DNA from: Myroides odoratimimus
GTDB lineage: Bacteria > Bacteroidota > Bacteroidia > Flavobacteriales > Flavobacteriaceae
DNA length: 64,000 nt
NCBI RefSeq assembly: GCF_001485415.1
Contig: NZ_BCMQ01000001.1
Coordinates: 248,001 to 312,000 of the forward strand
Direction: 5' to 3'
Shown: piece after piece, positions 8,769-18,045 of the stretch
Layout: each line of letters starts with the position of its first letter
Position numbering within the stretch: position 1 is the stretch's first letter
Translations under genes and position numbers: made by a program
Notes under the pieces: model-generated
What the model was told of the DNA's origin: nothing
Databases searched by the model: none
The model's input: the letters and a program-made list of their open reading frames with translations, nothing else

Positions 8769-11003
8769 ATGAATACTTTTAAGCTATTTATGAAAAGAAA
8801 TTATAAGGTTATACTTCTACTTATCGGAGTGTCTGCTCTTCTGTGGAGTTTTATGCCTAAACAGCAAAAGGATACGCCTGAAAAAGATCAGCTTCTTTTA
8901 GAATTAGTAACGTATATATTAGAAAACACGCATTATAATCCAGCAAAGATTGATGATAAATTCTCTGCTACTGTATATAAAGAATATCTAAAAGCATTGG
9001 ATCCAATGAAGAGATACTTCTTACAATCGGATATCGATGAGTTTTCTAAATATGAGTACCTAATAGACGACATGATTCAGTTAAAGGAACTTTCTTTCTT
9101 TGACCTGACTTATGAGCGTATTACTCAACGTATGAATGAAGCTAAAGGTATTTATACGGAAGTTCTTGAACAACCATTCGAATTCGAATCAGACGATGTA
9201 TTAAATGCTGACTATGACAATATCGGCTACGCTAAAGATGCGGAAGAATTAAAAGAGCGTTGGAAAAAACTACTAAAACTTAATGTCTTATCTACCATTA
9301 CTGACAATCTTAAAATACAAGAAGGTAAAGTAGAGGAAGAAGAAGAGTTTGACGAGTTCGGAGAGCCTATCGTTAAAGAAGAAAAGAAAACAGATAAAAA
9401 AGCAAAAGACAAAAAGCCTGTTGAAAAGAAATCTTTTGAACAACTTGAAAAAGAGGCTCGTGAAAGTGCTTTAAAGTCATATGATGAAGTTTTTGAATTC
9501 ATTAAAGACCTTGAAAGAAAAGACTGGTTTGCTATCTACTTAAACTCTATTGTAGAGCGTTTTGACCCACATACTTTCTACTTTGCTCCTGAAGACAAGG
9601 AGAAGTTTGATGCTAGCATGAGTGGTAGCTTCGAAGGGATTGGTGCTGTCTTACGCAAAAAATCAGAAGGTGTAGAGATTAATGAACTTGTACCAGGCGG
9701 ACCTGCTTGGAGAGGTAAAGAAATCGAAACTGGAGATATTATCCTTAAAGTTGGTCAGACTAAAGATGAAGAACCTATCGACATCGTTGGTATGCGTCTT
9801 GACAACGTTGTAAAACTGATCAAAGGGAAAAAGAACACTACAGTATTCTTAACGATTAAGAAAATAGACGGAACGATTAAGGTTATCCCTGTAATGCGTG
9901 AAGTTATCGAAATGGAAGAAACTTACGCTAAGTCAAGTGTTATCCAAGATGGTGACAAGAAATATGGGGTTATTCATTTACCTAAATTCTACATTGACTT
10001 TGAGAACAAAGACAGTCGTAACGCATTTACAGACGTTGAAAAAGAAATTAAAGAACTAAAACAACAGAACATAGACGGTATCATTATGGATCTTAGAAAC
10101 AATGGTGGAGGTTCATTAGAGACAGTTATCAAAATGGTTGGGCTATTCTCTAAAGAAGGCCCTGTAGTACAGGTGAAGTCTTCTAGAGGAAAACAAAAAG
10201 TACTAGATGATAAAGATACTCCTATCGTATGGGAAGGACCATTAGTTGTATTAGTAAATAACTTCTCTGCTTCTGCTTCTGAAATCTTTGCAGCAGCTAT
10301 CCAAGATTATAAGCGTGGAATTATCATCGGTAGTAAACACACGTATGGTAAAGGAACTGTACAAAACTTAATAACACTTAATGACCTATTAAGAAAACAA
10401 CCTTATGGCGATTTAGGTGCTTTAAAAGTAACACTACAGAAGTTCTACCGTATCAATGGTGGTTCTACTCAACGCGAAGGAGTACTAAGTGATATCGTAT
10501 TACCAGACAGATATTCTTATATCGACATGGGAGAAAGAGATATGGATAACGCAATGCCATGGGACAAGATAGAAAGAGCTACTTATACTCCGTATAACAA
10601 TGATTTCTCTGCTGTTATCAAGTCAAGTAAAGAACGTATTGCCCTTAATGAGCAATTCAAATTGATTGACGAGAACGCGCAATGGATCAATGAAAGAAAA
10701 GATGAAAAAGAAGTTCCATTAAGCCTTGAGAAATATCGTGCAAAACAAAAAGAAGTAGAAGAGAAAGCTAAGAAATTCAAAGCTATTTCTAAGTATAAAA
10801 ACGAATTGAAATTTACTTCTTTACCTAGCGAATTAGCTAGAATCAAGAACGATACAATACTTGAAAGCAAAAGAGATAGATGGCATGAGATGCTAAATGG
10901 CGATGTCTATATCGAAGAAGGTGTGAAAATCTTAAAAGACTTAGACACAAAGAAAATATATAAAGTAAGTGGTGATAAAAACAACGTAAGTTCTAAATTA
11001 TAG
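8769..11003 (+). CDS. Carboxy-terminal (tail-specific) processing protease, S41 family
   Basis: A 744-residue periplasmic protease of the Prc/CtpA type. A hydrophobic signal/anchor lies at residues 14-30. An N-terminal helical region carries a Lys/Glu-rich linker around 195-235. A PDZ domain spans about 290-380, and the S41 domain follows. The nucleophile is S502 in FSASASEIF and the general base is K528 in YGKGTVQ, spaced as in E. coli Prc with one extra residue. The C-terminal ~150 residues match the extended Prc tail. The enzyme trims C-termini of envelope proteins. A second ATG at codon 8 is an alternative start. The permease gene starts one base after the stop, so the two are coupled. 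Confidence 0.93.
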   Translation: MNTFKLFMKRNYKVILLLIGVSALLWSFMPKQQKDTPEKDQLLLELVTYILENTHYNPAKIDDKFSATVYKEYLKALDPMKRYFLQSDIDEFSKYEYLIDDMIQLKELSFFDLTYERITQRMNEAKGIYTEVLEQPFEFESDDVLNADYDNIGYAKDAEELKERWKKLLKLNVLSTITDNLKIQEGKVEEEEEFDEFGEPIVKEEKKTDKKAKDKKPVEKKSFEQLEKEARESALKSYDEVFEFIKDLERKDWFAIYLNSIVERFDPHTFYFAPEDKEKFDASMSGSFEGIGAVLRKKSEGVEINELVPGGPAWRGKEIETGDIILKVGQTKDEEPIDIVGMRLDNVVKLIKGKKNTTVFLTIKKIDGTIKVIPVMREVIEMEETYAKSSVIQDGDKKYGVIHLPKFYIDFENKDSRNAFTDVEKEIKELKQQNIDGIIMDLRNNGGGSLETVIKMVGLFSKEGPVVQVKSSRGKQKVLDDKDTPIVWEGPLVVLVNNFSASASEIFAAAIQDYKRGIIIGSKHTYGKGTVQNLITLNDLLRKQPYGDLGALKVTLQKFYRINGGSTQREGVLSDIVLPDRYSYIDMGERDMDNAMPWDKIERATYTPYNNDFSAVIKSSKERIALNEQFKLIDENAQWINERKDEKEVPLSLEKYRAKQKEVEEKAKKFKAISKYKNELKFTSLPSELARIKNDTILESKRDRWHEMLNGDVYIEEGVKILKDLDTKKIYKVSGDKNNVSSKL

Positions 11004-11004
11004 A

Positions 11005-12090
11005 ATGTCTCACACTAGCAAATCATATACACAGATTGCGCTCCAAAAATTCAAACAAGATTTTTGGGGCGTTTTGTGTTTTTGGATTATTGTAAGCATT
11101 GCTATAGTAGCAGCCTTTGCTTACTTCATTATCCCTGACAACTCTAAGAATGCTAACGCAGGAGACCTTGCCCTTCGTTCTCAGAGCCCAGGTTTTACAG
11201 TATCTACTATCACTATTCCTACAGACACAGATCGCACCTGGAGTGAGCTTTGGTTTGGAAGAGAAGAAGCTACTAGATTTATCCCTATTAGTGAATATCA
11301 CATTACTAACGATACCCTATTCTATAAGGGGTATAGTAACCAACCACAACTAGAAGAAACTAAAAGCATAGCGCTGAGTTCTTTAAACAACGCTAAAGAA
11401 TCCGAGATTATCAAACAAAAGAAATATTGGTTAGGTACAGATAACCAAGGAAGAGACTACCTAAGTAGACTAGTTATTGGTGCTCGAGTATCTTTATCTA
11501 TAGGCTTTGTAGCTGTGCTAATATCTTTAGTGATAGGTATCACATTAGGCGCTATAGCCGGTTACTTTGGCGGAAAGATAGATGCCTTTATTCTTTGGTT
11601 GATTAATGTGTTTTGGTCTATACCTACCTTACTGTTAGTGATTGCCATTACTTTAGCCTTAGGCAAAGGTTTTTGGCAAGTATTCATCGCTGTTGGACTA
11701 ACGATGTGGGTAGAAGTAGCTCGTGTAGTCAGAGGACAAGTAATCAGTGTAAAAGAACAACAATACGTAACTGCTGCCCATGCTTTAGGCTATTCTAACT
11801 ACAGAATCATTACTAAACATATCTTGCCAAACTGTATGGCTCCAGTCATCGTAATTTCGGCTGCTAACTTTGCTTCTGCCATTTTAGTAGAGAGTGGACT
11901 AAGTTTCTTAGGTTTAGGAACACAAGTACCTACACCTAGTTGGGGTGCCATGATTAAAGAAAACTATAACTATATCTTATTAGGCAAACCTTATTTAGCC
12001 TTATTACCAGGCTTTGCTATGTTTGTACTAGTGATAAGTTTTATGCTGATAGGCAATGCCTTAAGAGATGCCCTTGATGTTAGAAAATAA
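11005..12090 (+). CDS. Opp/Dpp-type ABC transporter permease
   Basis: A 361-residue inner-membrane permease of the peptide/nickel ABC importer class (BPD_transp_1). One N-terminal helix (residues 20-42) precedes a periplasmic loop of about 90 residues, then five helices. The EAA loop reads EQQYVTAAHALGYSNYRIIT and is followed by KHILPN, which docks the ATPase. The longer N-terminal loop places it with OppC/DppC and not OppB. No partner permease, ATPase or binding protein is adjacent, so the rest of the transporter is encoded elsewhere. It starts one base after the tail-specific protease gene. Confidence 0.9.
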   Translation: MSHTSKSYTQIALQKFKQDFWGVLCFWIIVSIAIVAAFAYFIIPDNSKNANAGDLALRSQSPGFTVSTITIPTDTDRTWSELWFGREEATRFIPISEYHITNDTLFYKGYSNQPQLEETKSIALSSLNNAKESEIIKQKKYWLGTDNQGRDYLSRLVIGARVSLSIGFVAVLISLVIGITLGAIAGYFGGKIDAFILWLINVFWSIPTLLLVIAITLALGKGFWQVFIAVGLTMWVEVARVVRGQVISVKEQQYVTAAHALGYSNYRIITKHILPNCMAPVIVISAANFASAILVESGLSFLGLGTQVPTPSWGAMIKENYNYILLGKPYLALLPGFAMFVLVISFMLIGNALRDALDVRK

Positions 12091-12128
12091 CATCCCATCC
12101 TTATTTTTTCCTTATTATCCTGGAATAA

Positions 12129-12281
12129 GCGATAGACATATAAACGAAAAGCAAGTATACAAAATAGGTCTGAATTACTAATAAAAGCATACTATAGTAT
12201 GGTTTTAGAGCTAATGAAAGAGATATGAAGTAGAATAGCTTTATCGTATTTGACTAATGCTTAATCTGGGTTTAACTAACG
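12129..12281. repeat. Dispersed intergenic repeat A, copy 2
   Basis: Direct copy of 8514-8668. It lies 38 bases after the permease stop, so the two copies bracket the protease-permease pair. Together with repeat D it fills the 12091-12479 gap; a palindrome-free AT-rich stretch makes up the rest. Confidence 0.8.
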
Positions 12282-12411
12282 CTGATTCTAGGATTATACA
12301 CAATGTCAAAGAACATACTATAAGTCATTACTTACGGTGTATCCAATCTAAATCAGATACAGCACAAAAGTAAATAACCTTATTTATGTTCTTTTCAATA
12401 TTGCTCATAAC

Positions 12412-12470
12412 GCCCTATTATGACGATAATGAGTGTATATGGTAGCAGAAAGTGGGACACTGTACACCCT
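12412..12470. repeat. Short intergenic repeat D, copy 1
   Basis: Shares CCCTATTATG...GTATATGGT..CA...AGTGGGACACTGTAC with 22927-22975 and 61481-61518. It is the only recognisable signal in the last 70 bases before the lysozyme stop. Confidence 0.5.
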
Positions 12471-12479
12471 AAAAGAACT

Positions 12480-13370
12480 TTAAGGCACAAGTAACTCTCG
12501 TATATCTGCCTTATTCCCATTATAGATATTTAAGTCCACCTTACCATCTATTCCATTGATAACCCCTTTCTCTGTAAATTGCCAGAAATGCCAGTCAGGC
12601 TTTATTTCTTCAACAAAGAAGTTGTAGTTAGCGATCCATAATACATGATCAGGGAACCATTCCTTAAGGTGATGTGTATAGTAATTCTCTCCCGAATACA
12701 AGATCGGTTTTACTTTATAATGCGCTTCTACTAGCTTGATCCAGTTTTGCAGTCCTTTTCTAAGATTCTCCATAGACTGCTCTTTAGGCATATCCTCTAT
12801 ATCTAATACAGGAGGAAAGTCTCCTTCAGATATTTTCACTAGTTTGATAAAGTTTTCTGCTTGCTCTGTCGAATTTTCATCAGGGCGATAATAGTGATAT
12901 GCCCCTCTAATAAAGTGATTTGCTCTAGCGCCTTTCCAGTTTAGATGAAAAGCTTTGTCCTTGCCATCTTTACCCATAGTCGCTCTAATAAACACAAAGT
13001 CAAGAGAAGCTTTACCAGCTACAGAATCCACCACCTTCCAATCGATCACCCCTTGATAATGGGACACATCGAAGCCGACTAGCATACTATCATGTCTATT
13101 CAACACCTCTACAGTACGCACATCATAGATAGACTTGCCTTCTGACTTGTCATCAGAGCTAAAGAAATAGCGTATTCCCTCTCTAAAATGTAACCCAAAC
13201 CAAATACCTATTCCCACTAATACCACGATGATGACCACCCACTTCACAGTAGTCCATGTAGATGATTTAGTACTCTTCTTTCTAGAAGGTTTTCGTTTTG
13301 TTGGAGGTTTTCTCTTTGGTCTAGCCCCCACAGCAGACATAGGATTTGAATTAGTTTTATTAGAAGCCAT
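12480..13370 (-). CDS. GH25 family lysozyme-like muramidase, membrane-anchored
   Basis: A 296-residue protein with a very basic N-terminus (residues 1-38, rich in Arg, Lys and Pro), one transmembrane helix (43-62) and a glycosyl hydrolase 25 domain from about 95. The family aspartate is D101 in GFDVSHYQG. The catalytic pair is D190 and E192 in VLDIED, and YHYYRPDENS precedes it. GH25 enzymes cut the N-acetylmuramyl-beta-1,4-N-acetylglucosamine bond. The type II topology puts the domain in the periplasm, suggesting a role in cell-wall remodelling and not phage release. No phage genes are nearby. Confidence 0.9.
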   Translation of the reverse strand: MASNKTNSNPMSAVGARPKRKPPTKRKPSRKKSTKSSTWTTVKWVVIIVVLVGIGIWFGLHFREGIRYFFSSDDKSEGKSIYDVRTVEVLNRHDSMLVGFDVSHYQGVIDWKVVDSVAGKASLDFVFIRATMGKDGKDKAFHLNWKGARANHFIRGAYHYYRPDENSTEQAENFIKLVKISEGDFPPVLDIEDMPKEQSMENLRKGLQNWIKLVEAHYKVKPILYSGENYYTHHLKEWFPDHVLWIANYNFFVEEIKPDWHFWQFTEKGVINGIDGKVDLNIYNGNKADIRELLVP

Positions 13371-13436
13371 CTCTCTTTAGAAAAAAGCAAAATTAATCCT
13401 TTTATTGATATTGAATACTTCTAGAAGCTATAACTT

Positions 13437-14276
13437 TTACACAGACTCAGCACCTTGTTTTAATTTGAGTACAGGCACAGGTAGTTCTATATTATTCGCC
13501 TTAAATTTCTTGTCTATCTCAAAGCGGATCTCACTACCGATGCGATCGTTATCAAAAGCGTTATCTATAAAATAATACAAGATAAAACGGATAGAAGATT
13601 CTCCGAACTCATCTATAAACACTATAGGTTTAGGTGTTTTTAGCACCTCATCATTATCCTCTACACATGATAATAACACCGATTTGACTAACTCTACATC
13701 CGTCCCTATAAATGCACCTACATTAATCCTAGCACGTATCACAGGGTCCTCATGCGTCCAGTTATTCATAATATCGTCTATCAGTTTTCTATTCGGAATC
13801 ACGATATCCTTTCTATTACGCGTCTCAGCGATAGTACATCTAAGGTTAATGACCTTCACACGAGCCACCTCACCTCTTATCTCTACCACATCACCAACGT
13901 TCAATGTCTTGTCAAACAAGATGTAAATACCTGCTATCAAATCTCTAAAGATATCTTGTAGTGCAAATCCCAAACCAACAAATAGAGCGGCTGAAGTAGT
14001 CAAAAACATACTGATATTTATCCCTACTACATTCAGGATAAAGAAAATCATAATCAGGTAAATAAAGTAATTAATGAAATTAAAAACACTCCCTAGCCTA
14101 GCCGCTACATCAGGAGTAGCCATACGTATAAATGCTTTTTTCAACAGCCTCACCCCTACATTAGTAATCATAAGCGTGAATGCGATGAATAATAAGGTAC
14201 CTATCGTAATACTGATAGACTTACTCGTATATAACTCAAACTCTAATACAGTTGCCAGCAAATTTTTTAATTCCAT
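13437..14276 (-). CDS. Small-conductance mechanosensitive channel, MscS family
   Basis: A 279-residue membrane protein with three transmembrane segments (about 20-40, 62-84 and 87-110). The pore-lining TM3 is followed by the conserved ALFVGLGFALQDIFRDLIAGI. The beta domain contains FNVGDVVEIRGE-like sequence (LNVGDVVEIRGEVARV) and INLRCTIAETRNRKDIVIPN. It opens under membrane tension to release solutes in hypo-osmotic shock. Length and architecture match E. coli MscS (286 residues). It is probably co-transcribed with, or at least reads toward, the GH25 gene 66 bases downstream. Confidence 0.93.
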   Translation of the reverse strand: MELKNLLATVLEFELYTSKSISITIGTLLFIAFTLMITNVGVRLLKKAFIRMATPDVAARLGSVFNFINYFIYLIMIFFILNVVGINISMFLTTSAALFVGLGFALQDIFRDLIAGIYILFDKTLNVGDVVEIRGEVARVKVINLRCTIAETRNRKDIVIPNRKLIDDIMNNWTHEDPVIRARINVGAFIGTDVELVKSVLLSCVEDNDEVLKTPKPIVFIDEFGESSIRFILYYFIDNAFDNDRIGSEIRFEIDKKFKANNIELPVPVLKLKQGAESV

Positions 14277-14553
14277 TCCTTTTTCCTTGATTAATCCTTA
14301 GACATTATAATTTAGACTCCACTTCATACAAAAGTCACACCATTCCTCTAAATTCAATATTTAAAGAATGAAATTTACAAAAAAAGATGATACATAATTT
14401 CTAATCAATGATAATATCAAGAAACATATTTTCTAAAAGCTAAAACGAATACGAGTAGGTCTATACAAAATAATGATGTAAACTCTCGTACTGCTATATA
14501 ATATTTGATTATTGTATTGCTACAAAAAAGTTAATTAAGCTATAACTTTACAC

Positions 14554-14588
14554 CAATAAAAAAGCCTCTTCGTTTGAAGAGGCTTTTC
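14554..14588 (-). terminator. Terminator after tRNA-Leu copy 1
   Basis: AAGCCTCTTC / GAAGAGGCTT hairpin flanked by A and T runs, immediately downstream of the tRNA on the minus strand. The same hairpin (loop AAAT instead of GTTT) follows the other two copies at 14826-14857 and 15094-15125. Confidence 0.85.
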
Positions 14589-14590
14589 TG

Positions 14591-14672
14591 TGCGGGTAAA
14601 AGGACTCGAACCTTCACACCTTGCGGCACCAGATCCTAAGTCTGGCGTGTCTACCAATTTCACCATACCCGC
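14591..14672 (-). tRNA. tRNA-Leu(UAG), copy 1
   Basis: The minus strand folds into an 82-nt tRNA. The acceptor stem is GCGGGTA/TACCCGC with discriminator A. The anticodon stem CCAGA/TCTGG encloses CTTAGGA, giving anticodon UAG. The T arm contains GGTTCGAGTCC, and a class II variable arm is present. CCA is not encoded. A promoter with -7 box TATATTTG (14715-14708) and TTTG 21 bases upstream precedes it. Confidence 0.97.
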
Positions 14673-14707
14673 GAATCAGTGGAACATCCTGTTCCTTTAA
14701 GACGTGG

Positions 14708-14740
14708 CAAATATAATAGATTTTTTTGCTTAAAAACAAA
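14708..14740 (-). promoter_or_regulatory. Bacteroidota-type promoter of tRNA-Leu copy 1
   Basis: On the minus strand TTTG (14740-14737) lies 21 bases before TATATTTG (14715-14708), matching the TTTG / TAnnTTTG consensus. The same layout recurs at 14976-15008 for copy 2. For copy 3 the -7 box is 15253-15246 with TTG 19 bases upstream. Confidence 0.75.
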
Positions 14741-14757
14741 TCTTAAATAATAAAAAA

Positions 14758-14808
14758 AATCATTTATTTTTAAAACTCTTATACAGAGACTTTTAAAAAT
14801 AAATGATT
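14758..14808. repeat. 18-bp inverted repeat in the tRNA-Leu spacer (copy 1)
   Basis: AATCATTTATTTTTAAAA at 14758-14775 is perfectly complementary to 14791-14808, with a 15-base loop. An identical structure is at 15026-15076 in the second spacer, 268 bases later. Confidence 0.8.
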
Positions 14809-14858
14809 CCTAAAATAATTCCATAAAAAAAGCCTCTTCAAATGAAGAGGCTTTTTTG

Positions 14859-14940
14859 TGCGGGTAAAAGGACTCGAACCTTCACACCTTGCGGCACCAG
14901 ATCCTAAGTCTGGCGTGTCTACCAATTTCACCATACCCGC
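14859..14940 (-). tRNA. tRNA-Leu(UAG), copy 2
   Basis: Identical in sequence to the copy at 14591-14672, exactly 268 bases further on, with its own promoter and terminator. The tRNA and its 186-base spacer form one tandem repeat unit. Confidence 0.97.
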
Positions 14941-15126
14941 GAATCAGTGGAACATCCTGTTCCTTTAAGACGTGGCAAATATAATAGATTTTTTTGCTTA
15001 AAAACAAATCTTAAATAATAAAAAAAATCATTTATTTTTAAAACTCTTATACAGAGACTTTTAAAAATAAATGATTCCTAAAATAATTCCATAAAAAAAG
15101 CCTCTTCAAATGAAGAGGCTTTTTTG

Positions 15127-15208
15127 TGCGGGTAAAAGGACTCGAACCTTCACACCTTGCGGCACCAGATCCTAAGTCTGGCGTGTCTACCAATTTCACC
15201 ATACCCGC
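15127..15208 (-). tRNA. tRNA-Leu(UAG), copy 3
   Basis: Identical to the other two copies and another 268 bases further on. It is the promoter-proximal copy on the minus strand. Its upstream region differs from the tandem unit (-7 box TATATTTG at 15253-15246), marking the edge of the duplication. Confidence 0.97.
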
Positions 15209-15340
15209 GAAATCTAGTGGAACATCCTGTTCCTTTAAGACGTTGCAAATATACAACAGGTTTTTTTATCTGCAAGAAAAAAATTGTATTTTTTTATTCT
15301 TAGCTTTGTGAGTAACAAAATCAATGTATCCTTTTATATT

Positions 15341-16729
15341 ATGAAAGATTCAAAACAATTTGTTCAAGAAAACAAGCAACGTCTTTTAGATGAGCTAATT
15401 GAACTATTAAAAAAGCCGTCTATCAGTGCTGATAGCGCTTATTCTCAAGATGTAATCAACACTGCAGAAGCAGTAAAAGAAAGTTTAGAAAAAGCAGGAT
15501 GTGATATAGTAGAATTATGCGAAACACCTGGTTATCCTATCGTTTATGGTGAGAAAATCATCGATCCAGCTCTTCCTACAGTATTAGTTTATGGACACTA
15601 TGATGTGCAACCTGCTGATCCTATTGAGTTATGGACTTCTCCTCCATTCGAACCTGTAATCAAAACAACAGATCTACACCCTGACGGAGCAATCTTCGCT
15701 CGTGGAGCTTGTGACGATAAAGGACAAATGTATATGCACGTAAAAGCGTTCGAATACATGATTGCAAATGATGCATTACCATGTAACGTGAAGTTCATGA
15801 TCGAAGGAGAAGAAGAAGTTGGTTCTGTAAGTTTAGGATGGTTCGTAAAAAGAAACCAAGAGAAACTTAAGAATGATGTAATCTTAATCTCTGATACAGG
15901 AATGATCTCTAACGAACAACCTTCTATCACGACAGGATTAAGAGGATTGAGCTATGTAGAAGTAGAAGTAACTGGACCTAACAGAGACTTACACTCAGGA
16001 TTATATGGAGGAGCTGTAGCAAACCCTATTAACGTATTGACGAAGATGATTGCTTCTCTTCACGATGAGAACAACCATATCACAGTACCAGGATTCTATG
16101 ATAAAGTAGAAGAATTATCTCGTGAAGAAAGAGACGAAATGGCTAAACGTCCATTCTCTTTAGAAGACTACAAACAAAAACTTGATATTGACGATGTATA
16201 CGGAGAAGCAGGTTATACGACTAATGAGCGTAACTCTATCCGTCCTACATTAGATGTGAATGGTATTTGGGGAGGTTATACAGGCGAAGGTGCTAAAACA
16301 GTTATCGCTAGTAAAGCTTTTGCTAAAATCTCTATGCGTCTTGTACCAAACCAAGACTGGGAAGAAATCACGGAACTATTCAAAAAACACTTCGAAAGCA
16401 TCGCTCCTGCAGGAGTACGTGTAGAAGTAAAACCTCATCACGGAGGACAAGGATATGTGACTCCTATCGACTCTATCGGATACCAAGCTGCTTCTAAAGC
16501 ATATACAGATACATTCGGAGTAACACCTATTCCAGTACGTTCAGGAGGAAGTATTCCTATCGTAGCTTTATTCGAAGAAGAATTAGGTTCTAAATCAGTA
16601 ATGATGGGATTCGGATTAGACACTGATGCGATCCACTCTCCTAACGAACACTTCGGAGTATTCAACTACCTAAAAGGTATTGAGACTATTCCATTGTTCT
16701 ACAAATACTATACTGAAATGATGAAATAA
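15341..16729 (+). CDS. M20 family metallo-dipeptidase
   Basis: A 462-residue cytoplasmic di-zinc peptidase of the M20 clan, close to the CNDP-like dipeptidase subgroup. Metal motifs are VYGHYDVQPADP (His and downstream Asp), ARGACDDKGQ with the bridging Asp, and EGEEEVGS with the catalytic Glu pair. The lid domain contains RDLHSGLYGGAVANP. The start at 15341 (MKDSKQFVQEN) follows a -7 box TAGCTTTG at 15301-15308; a longer frame back to 15284 would overlap that promoter. It is divergent from the tRNA-Leu array. A good terminator hairpin follows the stop. Substrate is probably dipeptides; specificity cannot be read from sequence. Confidence 0.92.
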   Translation: MKDSKQFVQENKQRLLDELIELLKKPSISADSAYSQDVINTAEAVKESLEKAGCDIVELCETPGYPIVYGEKIIDPALPTVLVYGHYDVQPADPIELWTSPPFEPVIKTTDLHPDGAIFARGACDDKGQMYMHVKAFEYMIANDALPCNVKFMIEGEEEVGSVSLGWFVKRNQEKLKNDVILISDTGMISNEQPSITTGLRGLSYVEVEVTGPNRDLHSGLYGGAVANPINVLTKMIASLHDENNHITVPGFYDKVEELSREERDEMAKRPFSLEDYKQKLDIDDVYGEAGYTTNERNSIRPTLDVNGIWGGYTGEGAKTVIASKAFAKISMRLVPNQDWEEITELFKKHFESIAPAGVRVEVKPHHGGQGYVTPIDSIGYQAASKAYTDTFGVTPIPVRSGGSIPIVALFEEELGSKSVMMGFGLDTDAIHSPNEHFGVFNYLKGIETIPLFYKYYTEMMK

Positions 16730-16746
16730 TCCATCATTAACTATAA

Positions 16747-16782
16747 TACTAGAGCGAGTAAGAAATTACTCGCTTTTTTTAT
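16747..16782 (+). terminator. Rho-independent terminator of the M20 peptidase gene
   Basis: GAGCGAGTAA / TTACTCGCTT hairpin followed by a T run, starting 18 bases after the stop codon. Confidence 0.85.
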
Positions 16783-16995
16783 GCCTTTTTTATTCCCCTT
16801 CATTCTAGTGATAACAATAAAATAGAATCACAATCGCATACTGATCGCATTAAAAACGACCAAAAATATGCGACCACTATGTAATCACTATCCGATAACT
16901 ATGCGATAAGGGCAACAAAAATGCAATAACGAGTACCCTGACAGCGTCTTCTGTATTCCATTAATTTATATTATTTTGTCGTACTTCAAAGTAGA

Positions 16996-17919
16996 TTATA
17001 TAAAAGTACTAGGCGACACACCGAACTTCTTTTTAAACATCATAGAGAAGTGTGCATAGTTCTTATAGCCAACTGATCTAGCTACTTCCTCTATACTATA
17101 GGTCCCCTTAGAGAAAGACGTTAATAAACGATATGCCTCATTCATTCTCATCTCTAATACATACTCGTGAATAGTCATCCCAAAGCACTGCTTAAACCCT
17201 GCTTGCAGCTTCGTACGATTCATTCCTATACGCATCGCTAATTCTTCTATGGTATGTTTTAGATAACTCTCTTGCTCTAAGAGCGTCTTTAGGTCATATA
17301 ATCTACTTATATCTTGAGCATGTATGCGCTGAGCGTGTTTTTGGTCTACATCAGATTGCACCTGATTTAACTGTAATGCCAGAAGTAACATTACTTTACC
17401 CTCGATAAACAAATCTTTTACCATACCCGTATAAGGACACGTATTGATTTCATAAATGAGCTGTTTCATATCAGGAGTGATTGTGAAACTATCGTCTCCT
17501 AATACGGCGATTTCACCGAGAGACATCTTTTTTAAGAATTGATAACTCTCCTTAGACTCCTCTTTCAAGTTGTGGATTAACCAATTTTCTCCTATTTCGA
17601 TCTCACAGCTTATAGCACTATCACATACAGGATCATATAGATAACCATCTAGTACAGGCAGATAAAATAAGGTACACTTCCCTACTTCTGTATAGATAGA
17701 AAACTTCTGTTGATATCGTGCCTTGTACTCCGTATACCCCTTATCTAGCTCATAATGGAGCTGTATATAAGGTTGTTCCTTATACACATACGTCTTACTC
17801 GAAGTCTGTTGAGTACTCTGATAGAAGTGCAGATCTAAGTCTTCTGTACACAATTGTCTATGCATCTGTACATACCCTTCTCCTCTTCTACAGTCGTCAA
17901 AACCTAATCCTAATCTCAT
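16996..17919 (-). CDS. AraC family transcriptional regulator
   Basis: A 307-residue DNA-binding regulator. The N-terminal ~200 residues form an unassigned sensor domain with an EWxxH-poor, ARAC_binding-like character. The C-terminal ~100 residues carry two helix-turn-helix units: IEELAMRIGMNRTKLQAGFK and IEEVARSVGYKNYAHFSMMFKKKFGVSPS. The start at 17919 (MRLGLGFDDCRRGEG) leaves a pair of direct repeats free upstream; a start at 17946 would cover them. It is divergent from a cupin gene, which is probably its target. Effector is unknown. Confidence 0.88.
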   Translation of the reverse strand: MRLGLGFDDCRRGEGYVQMHRQLCTEDLDLHFYQSTQQTSSKTYVYKEQPYIQLHYELDKGYTEYKARYQQKFSIYTEVGKCTLFYLPVLDGYLYDPVCDSAISCEIEIGENWLIHNLKEESKESYQFLKKMSLGEIAVLGDDSFTITPDMKQLIYEINTCPYTGMVKDLFIEGKVMLLLALQLNQVQSDVDQKHAQRIHAQDISRLYDLKTLLEQESYLKHTIEELAMRIGMNRTKLQAGFKQCFGMTIHEYVLEMRMNEAYRLLTSFSKGTYSIEEVARSVGYKNYAHFSMMFKKKFGVSPSTFI

Positions 17920-17932
17920 ACACGATCTTATT

Positions 17933-17965
17933 ATTGCAAAAAACAAACATCATACTGCAAAAACC
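17933..17965. promoter_or_regulatory. Candidate AraC-type operator (two direct repeats)
   Basis: ATTGCAAAAAAC (17933-17944) and ACTGCAAAAACC (17954-17965) are near-identical direct repeats 21 bp apart, two helical turns. They sit between the AraC start and the cupin -7 box TAGCTTTG (17981-17988). Confidence 0.5.
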
Positions 17966-18045
17966 AGATGTATACCTCTTTAGCTTTGCTTAGTTGTTTT
18001 TACTAATTCTAAATAACAAAGATAATACATCTAAAATAGACTCAA

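Noticed and set aside
15047..15256. 69-aa minus-strand frame across tRNA-Leu copy 3
   Set aside because: It is the tRNA and its flanks read as protein (GMVKLVDTPDLGSG is the typical tRNA shadow). No start signal or composition supports it.
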